Shown here: positions 1-10,189 of the stretch, in pieces
How positions within the stretch are numbered: the first letter of the stretch is position 1
How the letters are laid out: each line of letters begins with the position of its first letter
NCBI RefSeq assembly: GCF_000835495.1
Contig: NW_015622544.1
Location: 2,446,855 to 2,510,854 of the forward strand
Direction of reading: 5' to 3'
Origin: Cladophialophora immunda
Taxonomy: Eukaryota > Ascomycota > Eurotiomycetes > Chaetothyriales > Herpotrichiellaceae
DNA: 64,000 nucleotides
Translations under genes and position numbers: made by a program
The notes under the pieces: model-generated
What the model saw: the letters and a program-made list of their open reading frames with translations, nothing else
The model's database searches: none
What the model was told of the DNA's origin: nothing

Positions 1-496
1 TCTGAACACGGTCTACTCGCATTGACTTTTGATGTGGACGAAGAGGCTGCGTGTGACCAGCATGGTGGAAATTTAACTTTGGCAGGTTAAGGGACGCCCC
101 GTTTCAGCCTCGTTTCCCAGTATTTGCAAAGACGACATCCCCACGCGCATTGAGAGTTCCTTTGGTTCACTCAATGGATTTTTTCAATCAAGAGGACCCT
201 GGGTTGATCTGGCGGTGAGAGCATTGAACAAAACTCCAGAATCCCCCCGGCGGCAACTTCTCTTCTCTCGCGACAGTCCACGTACTCGTGGGTACCCCTA
301 CCAGTCAATATTCCTGCACGTTTGACTGACATTGTGCTCTAGGAGCCCCCCAGCGACAGCAGCAGGAGCAGCAACCACCACCTCGTGAGTATGAAGTGTG
401 CCTCAGCAACAAGTTGACCATTGCTAACAAGATCCTCCAGAACCACAGTCACCAGCAGCAGCCTTTTCTCAGACTCTTGCCCACTCGACAAGCACC

Positions 497-784
497 ATGG
501 GCGTCTCTCTCTCGATCTTGGCCAGCGAGACCTGCTGGGCCCTCAAGAGGTTTTTCCTCTTGTTGCGCTTCCGCAGGCGCCTCCGCAAGATCTTCTGCCG
601 ACCACCCAAGCATGGGAGCACGTCGACCTTCGACTGCTCCTTCTCAGAGATTCCTGTCGAACTCTGGGAAGGTGACTCCGGCCCTATCTCCCCCTTCTCC
701 TCTCCTCCCACCTCTCCCGCCTCGACCCTCCCCCGGGTCGTTCCTCGTCCTCGCCGCCTTTCCGAGCGTTGGACAACTTACTAG
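497..784 (+). CDS. Possible small protein, unknown function
   Basis: A 95-codon frame opening MGVSLS, with a cationic hydrophobic stretch (KRFFLLLRFRRRLRKIF, residues about 17-33) and then a Pro/Ser-rich tail. A glycine at position 2 followed by a basic patch would suit N-myristoylation and membrane attachment, but this is inference. Splice signals lie just upstream on the same strand: a GTGAGT donor at about 385, a TTGCTAACA branch-like element near 422 and CAG acceptors near 440-450. A further intron may end at the CTCTAG near 343. So the region is probably transcribed rightwards, and this frame could be the last exon of a gene. Other frames overlap it and I recognise no family. Confidence 0.3.
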   Translation: MGVSLSILASETCWALKRFFLLLRFRRRLRKIFCRPPKHGSTSTFDCSFSEIPVELWEGDSGPISPFSSPPTSPASTLPRVVPRPRRLSERWTTY

Positions 785-1299
785 TGGGCCCCGCGGCCAA
801 ATGTGCATGACGCCGACGTCTGACAACAGCGGTTAGCCCCCAGACTGCCTTGCAGAGTGGACCTCTATCTACCGTCAGGTCACAGACGGTTGCAGACCAG
901 TAATGACAGTGAGAAGGCTTCGGCCGATGTCCCGGTTACTGAGTTGCACAGCATGACATCTCACAACCTCTGACGCATCAATGTCAAGTTAATGATGAGC
1001 TCTGTCACCTTCGGATTGTGTGCGTACTGGCTTCGGCTGGGCAGATGCCACTTTCTGTTGGATGTGAGCCTAGAGCCAAAAGACCGAAAGCGCTCCAAGC
1101 GTTATTAGACTCTGGCCATCGAGCTGCACAAAGATATGTCCCAGATCTGCCAGTCTGTTTTTTATTTGAGCGACAAGAGCACCAGTGACAGCAGCGTCAA
1201 CCTTCCTGTCAATCACATGGCAGTGCGACTCGATCTGAGCTTGCCATACACATTCTTTACACCAAGGGTTTGACGGCACCCTTCAAAGCCAGGTTGACG

Positions 1300-2110
1300 C
1301 TCTTTACACCACTTTCACTTTCATTTATTCACACAACTGTCGCTCGCTCTCACCTCTCTCGTTTGAATGCTGAAGGACATCCACACCACATTCGCTTTCT
1401 CAATTACAAGCAAAGCAGACGCCGACCTCAACACACTCTTTTCAACCACCTCGATTCCAACTGTGGTCTGGCAACGCCCTTCACAAACTAAATCTTCATT
1501 CAATCGTTCAGAGCACCGTCAATCACTCAATCCAGTTAATTCAATCTACAAAATCATCTCGACCACTGGCACTCTCACAGAGAATGCATCTGCCACTACT
1601 TATTTCACCATTTACCACAATACATATCACCGTCGTTCTTTCTCCTCCACTCGACTGATTCCAAACCACAACATTGCCATATACCTCAATCCTGAATTCT
1701 CTGTGACAGAGGAACGCCACATTCCTGCCATCTACAATGCAATCTATACACACTCCTGAAACTTGTCACTCGTTCAAACCCTGTTCGATCTGCAATCAGT
1801 CCAACGCTCCGCAATCCACTTTGACCACCACATCCCCATGATAGAGGAACAACATTTCGCCAACATCTATCTACATTGCCATCTACGCCGCCACTTAAAG
1901 CACTGCCGGTCATTCACAAGCATTCGATCGTTCAACCAATTCAACTGAGCTTTACACCACCGTCAACCCACCAACGCCGGCTTCCCTCCAGCAACAGCAC
2001 AACTCAATGTCGTTGTCATCTATCTGCCAATTTCCACTGCCATATACCAGCTGTCTACGACTCATCACATCCCTCAAAGACAGCCAATCAATCACAACCC
2101 CCAGAATTCT
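1300..2110. repeat. Guanine-poor, A/C/T-rich tract with degenerate repeats
   Basis: About 800 bases in which the plus strand is visibly depleted of G and rich in CA, TC and AA. Several phrases recur imperfectly. The segment around 1707-1750 (GAGGAAC... ACATT... CATCTACAAT) resembles that around 1844-1890. GTTCAA/CAATC phrases recur near 1497-1545, 1765-1800 and 1915-1945. This may be an old degenerate repeat, a long untranslated leader or an lncRNA. No coding potential is convincing. Confidence 0.4.
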
Positions 2111-2964
2111 GTGATGGAAGGTGAACGGAAAGAAAAATTTTGGAAGGATTGAAGGTGTTGGGATGGGAAAGGTCTAAATCACAGAATTCAGGAAGGACAG
2201 GAAGCAAGGACAGGAAGCAAGGAAGGGAGTAAAAATCTCACCGAGATCAAAACCAAAGAGGAGGAAAAGACCTGAGCTCTCTCGGTTGCCGTTTTCTTGA
2301 GGCCAGGAAGGAACTGCCCATTGGTCGTTGGTATTCATGTATTCTAGTCATCTATCACCCTGCAATCCAGGTCATTGTATATTAGTATATCGGTCCCTTG
2401 ACAGCTGTCTATATCTGAGAAAAATGCTGACGTCGACGTCGCTCACTCACGGTCATCCGTTCCTCTCTCACGCCCTCGCTCGTAGGCACTGGTTTTCGTT
2501 CGGACTCGGAGGAGAAGTGACAGAAGTCCTCGAAGCACTGGGGACGATTGCATGCACAGTCTGTACAGGCAGACACTCCTCGACCGCCGGCGTCTGGAGC
2601 GTTGGTGGAAAAAAGGGGTCTGCATACCTACCTACATACAACTAACGGCGCAGCGGCGGAAGGAAGAGAAAATGCGGTCTCGGGTCCTGGGTCTTGGTTC
2701 TTGGTTCTTGGTTCTGCAGCAGAGTCTCGAGAGTGAGAGGGAGAGGGAGAGTCAAACCGCTCTCGGCTGAACAGCAAGTAATCTACAACACTCCACTATC
2801 CCACACAACGCATCTATTGATGATTCTCATGTATGTGTATGTATATATACGTTCGGAAGCAAACGGCCCGACAGACAGACAAACACGCAAAAGGGCATGG
2901 GCAGCTGAGGGAAACGGTATGTACAGGAGAGAGGGAGACAAAAGACAAACATCAGCTTTGCGTC

Positions 2965-4671
2965 TCAAAACTTCAGGACCACCATCTCCATCCGCTCGTT
3001 CTGGCCTATCAGCCACCGCTCGTCGCCCGCGATGCGGCCCATGAAGGAGACTTCCTTGGTCAAGTCGTCGTCGAGGGTGGCCCAGCCGAGGGCAGCTTCG
3101 TCGAGGGTGGCAAAGTCCCTGTTGTCGTCGGCTTCGACCTTCAGACGCACGACCAGCCTGTTCTCCACGCTGTGGCCCGAGAAGCACGTCTCGACCAGGC
3201 TCAGTCTGACGCCGGCGGCGGCGTCGACCACGTCCATGACGGGCAGGAACCACGGCTCGCTTTCTTCCACGTCGGCCGTCTCCATGCTGCAGTGGCCGCG
3301 GTACGGGGGCAGGTTGCCGTCCCATTCCCGGAACAGCCTGGGCCCTTCGCCGAGGAAGGGGAACGTGGTCGTCTTGGCGCACCACAGCCGCTCGGCCGGG
3401 TCAAAGTAGCCCTGGCCGGCCACGCCGACGTTCTCGCGCACCGTGAGGGACAGGGTCTCCGAGTCCAGGTGCAGCGACATCAGGGCGACGCTGGCGCGCT
3501 GGCGGATGCCGAAGAGATCCATCTGCATGAAAGAGAACCTCGACACAATACATGGGCCGGCTTTCCCGGCGGGGCGGAATTTCCCAGACGGGTCCGTGGA
3601 GGGCCGATACGGCGAGGGGCCAGAAATGTCCCAGACCGAGAGCGACTCGATGGGCAGCTCCTCGTCGCCCGTGTACATGCTCCGGTTGGGCTGCCAGAAA
3701 TACACGGCGTAATGGGTGGCATTGTGGGTCGAGAAGAAGCGGTCGTGGTAGTTGGGCGGCAGGCCGAGGAAATGCATCTTCCACTCCGACCGCCAGGTCA
3801 CCTCCCAGGACGTGTCTTCTCCAGCAGGCCGTCGGACGTCGAAACAATTGGCAAAATGCCGGTTGACTTGTTCCATGGCGTTGAGGTTGTGGAAAGGGTC
3901 TTTCTCGGCCCATTCCACAATCAAGGTTCGGTCCTTGAGCCGGAGATTGCGGATGATCTTGCCTCGAATGTCGAATGGGATCGGATACTTCTGGCCCGTC
4001 TCGACGTCCAACAGGGCCAGGATCTGCGGGAAGTAGCCATCCTCGTTGCACTCGGCGGGCGCATACACCATGAGACCGTCGTCGTAGGACCACAGAGTCG
4101 GTCTGAACAGGTAAGGCTTGGTGCCAATGCGACTCAGGTGGCTGGCCGCGGTCTCGTAGTACAGACGCCCTCCTGGCTGGCTTTCGTGGTAGTCCCACTG
4201 GCCGACAGGGAACCAGTCGCCTAATTGTTCAACCGGCGCCATGGGATATCTGTCGACGACTCTGGCAGTGCCATGGGCCAGGTGGTGGTAGCGCAAGGCC
4301 ACGGCGGCCAGGATGCCTTTCCAGTCCAACGAGCTTTGTGGGTGGCAGGGAGAGTGCAGATGGAGTGTGCCGGGGGGAAGGGACCGGACTTCCCTGGCGC
4401 GCGGGTAGGACTGCAGCACGAATCTGATGTATTCGTCTCTAGAGAATGCGGTGCGCCATGCTTTTGAGACGCGCTGGCAGGACACGACGTCCCATGCGGA
4501 GAGGTCTGCCAAGACTAAGAGGAAGACGTCCTCGGGCAACTCGGGCAGCGATATCAGGGCTGGCTTTGATGATGGAGACGGAAGAGAGGAAAGGCCGGGA
4601 CCGAGCTCGTCGGAGGTTGAGTCCAGCGGCAGCATAGCTGGTGTCTGGGATGAAGCTGTAGCGCTGTGCAT
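2965..4671 (-). CDS. F-box domain protein
   Basis: A single-exon gene for about 568 residues. An F-box lies near residues 40-85: the segment around LPELPEDVFLLVLADLSAWD continues into SCQRVSKAWR, the usual fungal pattern. The long remainder is Trp/Tyr-rich and is probably the substrate-recognition half, but I see no WD or LRR repeat. F-box proteins tether substrates to Skp1 in SCF ubiquitin ligases. The target here is unknown. I start at the ATG at 4671 (MHSATAS...), because the open frame extends upstream only from a TTG codon. The gene is divergent from PDX1 across about 1.3 kb. A 463-codon frame on the opposite strand is its antisense shadow. Confidence 0.85.
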   Translation of the reverse strand: MHSATASSQTPAMLPLDSTSDELGPGLSSLPSPSSKPALISLPELPEDVFLLVLADLSAWDVVSCQRVSKAWRTAFSRDEYIRFVLQSYPRAREVRSLPPGTLHLHSPCHPQSSLDWKGILAAVALRYHHLAHGTARVVDRYPMAPVEQLGDWFPVGQWDYHESQPGGRLYYETAASHLSRIGTKPYLFRPTLWSYDDGLMVYAPAECNEDGYFPQILALLDVETGQKYPIPFDIRGKIIRNLRLKDRTLIVEWAEKDPFHNLNAMEQVNRHFANCFDVRRPAGEDTSWEVTWRSEWKMHFLGLPPNYHDRFFSTHNATHYAVYFWQPNRSMYTGDEELPIESLSVWDISGPSPYRPSTDPSGKFRPAGKAGPCIVSRFSFMQMDLFGIRQRASVALMSLHLDSETLSLTVRENVGVAGQGYFDPAERLWCAKTTTFPFLGEGPRLFREWDGNLPPYRGHCSMETADVEESEPWFLPVMDVVDAAAGVRLSLVETCFSGHSVENRLVVRLKVEADDNRDFATLDEAALGWATLDDDLTKEVSFMGRIAGDERWLIGQNERMEMVVLKF

Positions 4672-5970
4672 GGTCGTCGGCTGTGAGTCTGGAGTGAAGG
4701 GCACAGCATGGGCGCAGCATCTGAGCAACGCATCGAGAAGCCCAAGGTGCTGATCATGGCCGGGTGGGCGACGAAGGAGGGAGGAGAGGTAGCAACAATG
4801 CCCGTCAGCTCATGGTATCCTCAGTGAGGTAGGTAAGGTCTGTTGTGTTGTATGACGAGTCGGAAATCAAATCCAGTTTGGTTTACTCCTCCTCTTCCTC
4901 CTCCTCATCCTCCTACTCCTCCTCTTCGCCCTGGATTCCTGGCGCCATGTGAGCTCGGTCCAAGTGCGGAGAGGGAGGGATGGAGGGATTCGAAGCGAGA
5001 GGCATGTGGGCGCTGACTAATCGGGTCACGTGGCCGCTTATCGGGACGATATCGGTGCCGCGGTTTTCCGATGCTGTCCAAAGGTTAGCAACTAGTGCCG
5101 CCGCTACCAAGGTCATCCTGCTGTTAGAAGAGCGATTAGGGATACTAAAGCACGATATTAGGCCACTAGTGCTCCCCCTAGTGCTTGCAATCAGTGGGCG
5201 ACTTGTCCGACGGCAACCCTCGCCGCGGGGAATGAATGCGAATTTTTTGCCTCTCGCGATAAAAACCATTTCCCCAGATGCCGCGGCGACTGGGAGCAAT
5301 CTATACGCCTCACCACGAGCAGTAGAACCCAGGTCCTTAGTATCTGCTTGTCCCAGGGCGCAGGGCCAGTCGACCACCACCAAACCTCCAAGTACAAGAA
5401 CCTCGTTGCTCGCCCAGTTGGTCCATCTCGTCTCCTGACAGAGTCACCCTTCGGCATAGACTGTAGCACAGCACACCACCACTGCATTTTTCCCTCTGCT
5501 TTTGATCCATCACCTGCCCAGGACCTGGCTACGCGGGGAAGGAGGTCTTTTTCTCACTTTCCTCTTTGGTTGCATCCTACTACCCAGTGCTGCAACTGTG
5601 GTGGCCAGACTCTGCGTGTGGGGGGAAGCACATCTCCATTGATTTTTCGGGTGGTGACTCAGGACCATTATAATTTTTTTATTTTTTTTTCCCTTTTCGC
5701 CTCCCGCCATCACCTTGAGGCCTTTTCCTTCAGCCTCCTCTTTGGACACCGACACCATTGCTATTGCTCTCCATTGGGAACAGCTTCTAGCTTCTACAGA
5801 CCAGCTGCCTGTCCGACCGACCCTAGCCCGCCTGCTGTCCTCCTGCTTTCTCCTTCACCCCACCCTCTTGAACCCGATTATATCCCTCGCCTCGACCACC
5901 TCTCCCGCCCCGCTCTTCCTTCTCTAACCAACAACCCCCCAACTGCTCCTGCTCGCGCACTCCCTACATC
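4672..5970. other. F-box / PDX1 divergent intergenic region
   Basis: Contains a CTC/CTT-rich simple stretch (about 4885-4925) next to the F-box promoter, three CTAGTGC-type words between about 5090 and 5190, a TGACTCA site (5655-5661, listed separately), a T-run of about 20 bases around 5669-5690, and a long C/T-rich leader (about 5700-5970) typical of highly expressed fungal genes. Short open frames here carry no recognisable domain. Confidence 0.6.
5655..5661 (+). promoter_or_regulatory. TGACTCA element upstream of PDX1
   Basis: A perfect TGACTCA, the consensus bound by Gcn4/CPC1/CpcA-type bZIP factors, lies about 310 bases before the PDX1 start. Yeast SNZ1 is known to respond to amino-acid starvation through Gcn4, so the site is plausible. 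A 7-mer is expected several times by chance in 64 kb. Confidence 0.45.
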
Positions 5971-6930
5971 ATGGTTATGAACGACAACTCCAACATGTCC
6001 TCCACCACCATCGTCCCCCAGACCTCCGCCGCCACCAATGGCGACCTCCCCTCCTTCACAGTAAAAGCCGGCCTGGCCCAGATGCTCAAGGGCGGCGTGA
6101 TTATGGATGTGGTCAATGCAGAACAAGCCCGTATCGCTGAGGAAGCCGGCGCCTGTGCCGTTATGGCTCTCGAGCGCGTGCCTGCCGACATTCGCGCCCA
6201 GGGCGGTGTCGCCCGAATGTCAGACCCCGCTTTGATCAAAGAGATCCAGGCCGCCGTTACCATACCCGTGATGGCAAAGGCTAGGATAGGCCACTTCGTC
6301 GAGTGCCAGATCCTCGAGGCCCTGGGAGTCGACTACATTGACGAGAGTGAGGTTTTGACGCCTGCGGATAACACCTTCCACGTCGAGAAGGCCGGCTTCA
6401 GAGTACCCTTTGTGTGCGGTTGCCGGAATCTGGGTGAGGCACTGCGACGGATCGCCGAGGGCGCCGCCATGATTCGGACGAAAGGCGAAGCCGGCACCGG
6501 CGATGTTGTCGAGGCAGTCAAGCACATGCGCACGGTCAAGAGTGACATCGCCAAAGCCCAGGCCGCCTTGAAAGAGGGAGAGGGTTCCTTGAGAGCGCTG
6601 GCCAAGGAATTGGGCTGTGACGCCGCCCTGCTCAAGCAGACCGCCGAGCTCGGCCGCCTGCCCGTGGTCAACTTCGCCGCCGGCGGTATCGCGACCCCGG
6701 CCGACGCCGCCCTCATGATGCAACTGGGCTGCGACGGTGTCTTTGTTGGCTCGGGCATCTTCAAGAGCGGAAACGCCGCCAAGCGAGCAAAGGCCATCGT
6801 GCAAGCCACGACGCACTACCGAGACGCACACGTCCTGGCACAGTGCTCCGAGGGCCTGGGCGAGGCTATGGTTGGCATCAACGTGAGTGGTATGAAAGAT
6901 GGCGACAAGCTGGCCGTCCGGGGATGGTAG
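5971..6930 (+). CDS. pdx1: Pyridoxal 5'-phosphate synthase, Pdx1/Snz subunit
   Basis: A 319-residue single-exon protein of the PdxS/SNZ/PDX1 family. With the glutaminase Pdx2 it makes pyridoxal 5'-phosphate from ribose 5-phosphate, glyceraldehyde 3-phosphate and glutamine in the cytosol, usually as a dodecamer of (beta/alpha)8 barrels. Family landmarks are present: the MDVVNAEQA segment with the early catalytic Asp, [10 protein letters not shown] with the Schiff-base lysine (K103), RTKGEAGTG with the second lysine (K171), and [14 protein letters not shown] plus the [12 protein letters not shown] phosphate-binding loop. Length matches the family with a 25-30 residue fungal N-terminal extension. 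A second ATG two codons on could also start it. The Pdx2 partner is not in this window. The gene is convergent with ORC2. Confidence 0.97.
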   Translation: MVMNDNSNMSSTTIVPQTSAATNGDLPSFTVKAGLAQMLKGGVIMDVVNAEQARIAEEAGACAVMALERVPADIRAQGGVARMSDPALIKEIQAAVTIPVMAKARIGHFVECQILEALGVDYIDESEVLTPADNTFHVEKAGFRVPFVCGCRNLGEALRRIAEGAAMIRTKGEAGTGDVVEAVKHMRTVKSDIAKAQAALKEGEGSLRALAKELGCDAALLKQTAELGRLPVVNFAAGGIATPADAALMMQLGCDGVFVGSGIFKSGNAAKRAKAIVQATTHYRDAHVLAQCSEGLGEAMVGINVSGMKDGDKLAVRGW

Positions 6931-7756
6931 ACGATCGAAGACCGGCATGTGCATGGTGTTGGGATAGAAAAGAATGGAGCTCCCCCCTTCCTTCCTTACT
7001 TTCATAACGAGTGAGAAGAGGCCACGGAACAAAATCCAAGCCGAGGAGAGACGTATTGCAAGATGGAGAGACATCACGAGCACGAGCACGATCCTGGCCA
7101 TGGATTGGTACGAGGACGATAAGTCGCGAGCGAGTAACGAGGACGAGGATGAAGACCGAACATTACGACCAAGGATGTGGACGAGCATGAGAGACACGGG
7201 AACAGTGCATTCACCGGCGGTTGGCGTCTTACGTATCTACTCCATACCTAGGTCAGGCCGATTTTCTAATCTATTCGAATGGAAGTTGCATTTGGATTGG
7301 ACCTCGAGGGGCCAGGCGTATACAGTCACGCAGAACAAAAATAGATTCCAATCAATCACTCGATCACTCGATCACTCGGTCAGTTAAACAATGTAACGAA
7401 ACAAGCCAGTTGGCAATCCAATCCTGGTTCGAAGAAAAAGCATGCATGTTCACACCAACTAACTAACCGCTTCACGAATGGTTTGATCCGACATTGCTAA
7501 TAGAGGTTTGTTGCCTGTTATACCGGCCTACATAGCTGGCTACCAGTACCTGAGGATGTATATATATGATACGTAGCCCCTAGTCCGTACCCTTCACGGC
7601 ACCACCCTCGTGTATGTCGATCCTCCCACTCGCGCGGTCATTCACTGCCAACCTAGCTGATTCACTACTGCCGCCTCTATCGTCCCTGTATGTGTGGCTG
7701 GTGGATGTGGGAAACAGCGCCTGTGGGCAGGACGCGGAACCCCGCGCCCGACGATC
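6931..7756. other. PDX1 / ORC2 convergent 3' region
   Basis: Shared 3' flanks of two convergent genes. I see AT-rich words such as TATATATATGATA (about 7558-7570) that could serve in polyadenylation, and a short repeat of TCGATCACTCGATCACTCGG near 7358-7378. The small open frames lack domains and conserved features. Confidence 0.55.
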
Positions 7757-9601
7757 TCAAATGAGCTCTTCCAAGACAGCCTCCATCTCCGCCTTGGCCA
7801 GGGGGACGCCCAGCGTCTCGGCGCCGCTGACGGGGTCCCGCCGGCTGGTGATCATCTGGTGGTCCAGGAACTCCTTGAGCAGGAACTGGAAGTTCATGCT
7901 GCTCGAGCAGATGAACTCCTCGGCGGCCTTGCGGTAGAGCGTGCGGTATTCGACGCCCACTTCCTCTGCTGCTGGCCCCGTGCTGGTGGTGGTGGTGGTG
8001 GTGGGCGCTGCGGACGTCGTCTTGTCGCCCGTGCCTCGAGATCTCTTCCGGCCCGTTCGTCTTCCGTCTTCTCCGTCGTCGTCGTCTTCTTCTCCGTCTT
8101 CCACCCCGCCGCCGCCGCTGCCGCCGTGGGTGTAGGGCATGGCTTCGCCGTCGAAACCGTCTTCTAAAATGCTCAGGATCTCAGCGAGCAGCAGGCGGTA
8201 CAGGTTCCTGGCGTTCTCCGGCAAGCTCTTCAGCACAAACCCGATGCCTTCCTTCCCGCCGGCCCGCATCCTCTTCTTGCCCAGTAATTCGTGGACCTCG
8301 TCTACCACGCTGCCCATCTCGGCCGTGTAAGGTGCGAAAGTCGTGCAGTCGTGGAAGACGAATTTGAATTGGTCGAGGAGGGACGAGTTCCACAGCGCCG
8401 GAAAGGTGGGGGTGTCGCACGTGGCGAGAAAGGAGACGTTCGGGTGAGCCGCTAGGCGGGCCAGGAGGGATTGTATCGACGGTCGGCGGAGGGATGCGGA
8501 GTCGATGGAGTTGACCATCACGAGCAGCTGCGAGGATGGAGGGTTGTCTGTGAGGTGGGATAGCAGAGTGTCGAGCATTTCTTCGGGTTGACCGGTCAGG
8601 CGAATTGCTTGATCCTCCGTTTCGGCCACGGCCGCAGCAATGGTGTTGAGGATTGTGCGCGGATTGAGCTTCGGAATGTAGCCATTGACAACGACGATGC
8701 GAGGAGATGGACGGCATTTATTGTACATGTACTCGGCGAACTGGTTGGCAAGAGGTTGTTTACTACCGTAGCCGTAAAGACATAACCCAAATCCTTCAGC
8801 GAGTTCGAAGCGCCACTGTGGGAAAGATCGGGCGTGCAACTTCATCAGAAAGGCTTTCTCCGGTTCGTGAGGATCTCGCCAGCACGAGATCTGTTCAAAG
8901 TATTCCTCGTGCGTGAGCAATTTGACCGAGTTGAACTTGTTGCTTGAGACCTGAGGAGGCCCAGCACGGTTTTGGTAGAAGTATCGTTCTTCGGGGGGGA
9001 TGTCGCCCTCGGGGGTGGGCGATCTCCTGGACTTTGCTCCCTTTGGTCGCCCTCGTTTGCCTGGGCTCTTCTTTGATGGTGTGCCAGCTTCGACATCCTG
9101 GCTCAGTCCATCTCCGTCGACGTCCTCCTCGTCTGGTTCCTCACCCTCGTCGAGTATTTCTCGAGCCAACTGCGCGTCTTGTCCGTCCACATCGTCATCA
9201 TCAGCGTCCTGTGCCTCAGCGAGCAGTCGGGCACTCTTCCTCTTAGCAGACCTGTCCGCCTTTGCTCGTGCGGATTTTGATGGTGTGGTAGTTGCTGCGC
9301 TGCCTTTGCCTCGGGTCGGAGTAGAGAACAGAGTGCGGCCATTGGGTTTCGGGGTAGGACTGCCTTCGTCTTGGTCCTCTTCGGTCTGAACGTCCTCGAC
9401 GGCGGGCTTTCTTTTTCTTCTCGAAGGGGTCCCCTCTTGATTGGGAGTGCCATTCGTCAAGGGGCTTGCGGCAGAGGCATCCTCATGGTCTCCATTACTG
9501 AGTGCCCCTCTTTCTGCTGTCTTCCTCCGGCGCTTCGAAGGGGTGTTCGTGGCTTCAACGAGGGAGTCCGGATCGGGATCGGGGTACTTTCTTTTAGCCA
9601 T
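7757..9601 (-). CDS. ORC2: Origin recognition complex subunit 2
   Basis: A 614-residue protein. Roughly the first 205 residues are disordered, acidic and basic by turns, with KRRRK and KKSPGKRGRPKGAKSRR clusters likely used for nuclear import and DNA contact. The Orc2 core follows: LLTHEEYFEQISCWRD, then the degenerate nucleotide-fold segment FGLCLYGYGSKQPLANQFAE, VVVNGYIPKLNPRTILN, and the SIDSASLRR region. A C-terminal winged-helix-like part ends in EFLDHQMITSRRD. Orc2 is an AAA+-related subunit without a working Walker A, as here (GYGSKQ). It acts with Orc1 and Orc3-6 to mark replication origins in the nucleus. An acidic, Gly-rich insert (about residues 485-545) sits between the two C-terminal conserved blocks. 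Single exon; divergent from ArgJ. Confidence 0.93.
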   Translation of the reverse strand: MAKRKYPDPDPDSLVEATNTPSKRRRKTAERGALSNGDHEDASAASPLTNGTPNQEGTPSRRKRKPAVEDVQTEEDQDEGSPTPKPNGRTLFSTPTRGKGSAATTTPSKSARAKADRSAKRKSARLLAEAQDADDDDVDGQDAQLAREILDEGEEPDEEDVDGDGLSQDVEAGTPSKKSPGKRGRPKGAKSRRSPTPEGDIPPEERYFYQNRAGPPQVSSNKFNSVKLLTHEEYFEQISCWRDPHEPEKAFLMKLHARSFPQWRFELAEGFGLCLYGYGSKQPLANQFAEYMYNKCRPSPRIVVVNGYIPKLNPRTILNTIAAAVAETEDQAIRLTGQPEEMLDTLLSHLTDNPPSSQLLVMVNSIDSASLRRPSIQSLLARLAAHPNVSFLATCDTPTFPALWNSSLLDQFKFVFHDCTTFAPYTAEMGSVVDEVHELLGKKRMRAGGKEGIGFVLKSLPENARNLYRLLLAEILSILEDGFDGEAMPYTHGGSGGGGVEDGEEDDDDGEDGRRTGRKRSRGTGDKTTSAAPTTTTTTSTGPAAEEVGVEYRTLYRKAAEEFICSSSMNFQFLLKEFLDHQMITSRRDPVSGAETLGVPLAKAEMEAVLEELI

Positions 9602-10189
9602 AGTGAGGGGTTGCAGACACGTAGGCAGAGAGGGCTTGTGCGAAAGACACGAAAGAGAGTGAGGTGTCGTTGGATTGAGGCTGGAATCCCTGACTTGTGG
9701 CCTCTTCTCTAGTCTTGTTCATTGCGCGACGCGACTTTTGCTCCCGCTCCGCAAACCGGCGACTCTGATTGGCCGATGGATTCCTCTACCAGTTTTGACT
9801 CACCTTCGCCTTTTTTCTCTCGCCTCGATGCTTCGCCAATGAAAAGGCGCTGCGCCAATGCAGCTAACATATCGTCGACATTGCATTCAGGAAAATTTTG
9901 ACCTGAGGGTTGTAACATTGACGCACCGGTGCGGGCAAGGTTCGCATTGTCTCTACTCCCTCGTCTTGGAAATCCGGTCATTGATAAGGACAAGCCAGTT
10001 ACCAGGTGGGCGCATAAACTCAACGACCAACCTCACCACCACATGAACTGGAGCTGAAGGAGGCGGGAATCTAGCGAGATATCTGCTCGGTGTTGTGAAG
10101 GAGACGCACCGAGTCATATTCGGAGTGGCTGCGCCGTCTCCTCCTCAACCCAACTCTTTATCTCCTCTCTCTCTGTACAGCAACCGAAG
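9602..10189. promoter_or_regulatory. Shared ORC2 / ArgJ divergent promoter region
   Basis: 588 bases separate the two starts, so both promoters lie here. It holds a TGACTCA element (listed separately) and a C/T-rich stretch directly before the ArgJ ATG (about 10135-10175) that ends in a TACAG. No clear TATA box was seen. Confidence 0.6.
9796..9802 (+). promoter_or_regulatory. TGACTCA (Gcn4/CPC1-type) element before ArgJ
   Basis: A perfect TGACTCA about 390 bases before the ArgJ start. Arginine biosynthetic genes are classical targets of cross-pathway (general amino acid) control in fungi, so this is a reasonable CPC1 site. Chance occurrence cannot be excluded. Confidence 0.5.

Larger units (their letters stand above)
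1..2964. other. Gene-poor left end of the window
   Basis: No recognisable conserved protein is encoded in these 2.9 kb. The stretch holds a possible small spliced gene (about 320-784, listed separately), a guanine-poor tract with degenerate repeats (about 1300-2110), a short tandem repeat near 2191-2227 (two copies of a 13-base AGGACAGGAAGCA unit), and a TTGGTTC-type repeat near 2694-2716. The remaining open frames overlap one another on both strands, have low-complexity translations and look like chance frames. The right end is the 3' flank of the minus-strand F-box gene. Confidence 0.6.

Noticed and set aside
2833..4224. 463-codon open frame on the plus strand
   Set aside because: It is fully antisense to the F-box gene, has low-complexity Gly/Arg/Val composition and no domain. 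Long antisense frames are usual opposite GC-rich coding DNA.
6220..7197. 325-codon minus-strand frame over PDX1
   Set aside because: Antisense to PDX1 and its 3' flank; no conserved motif.
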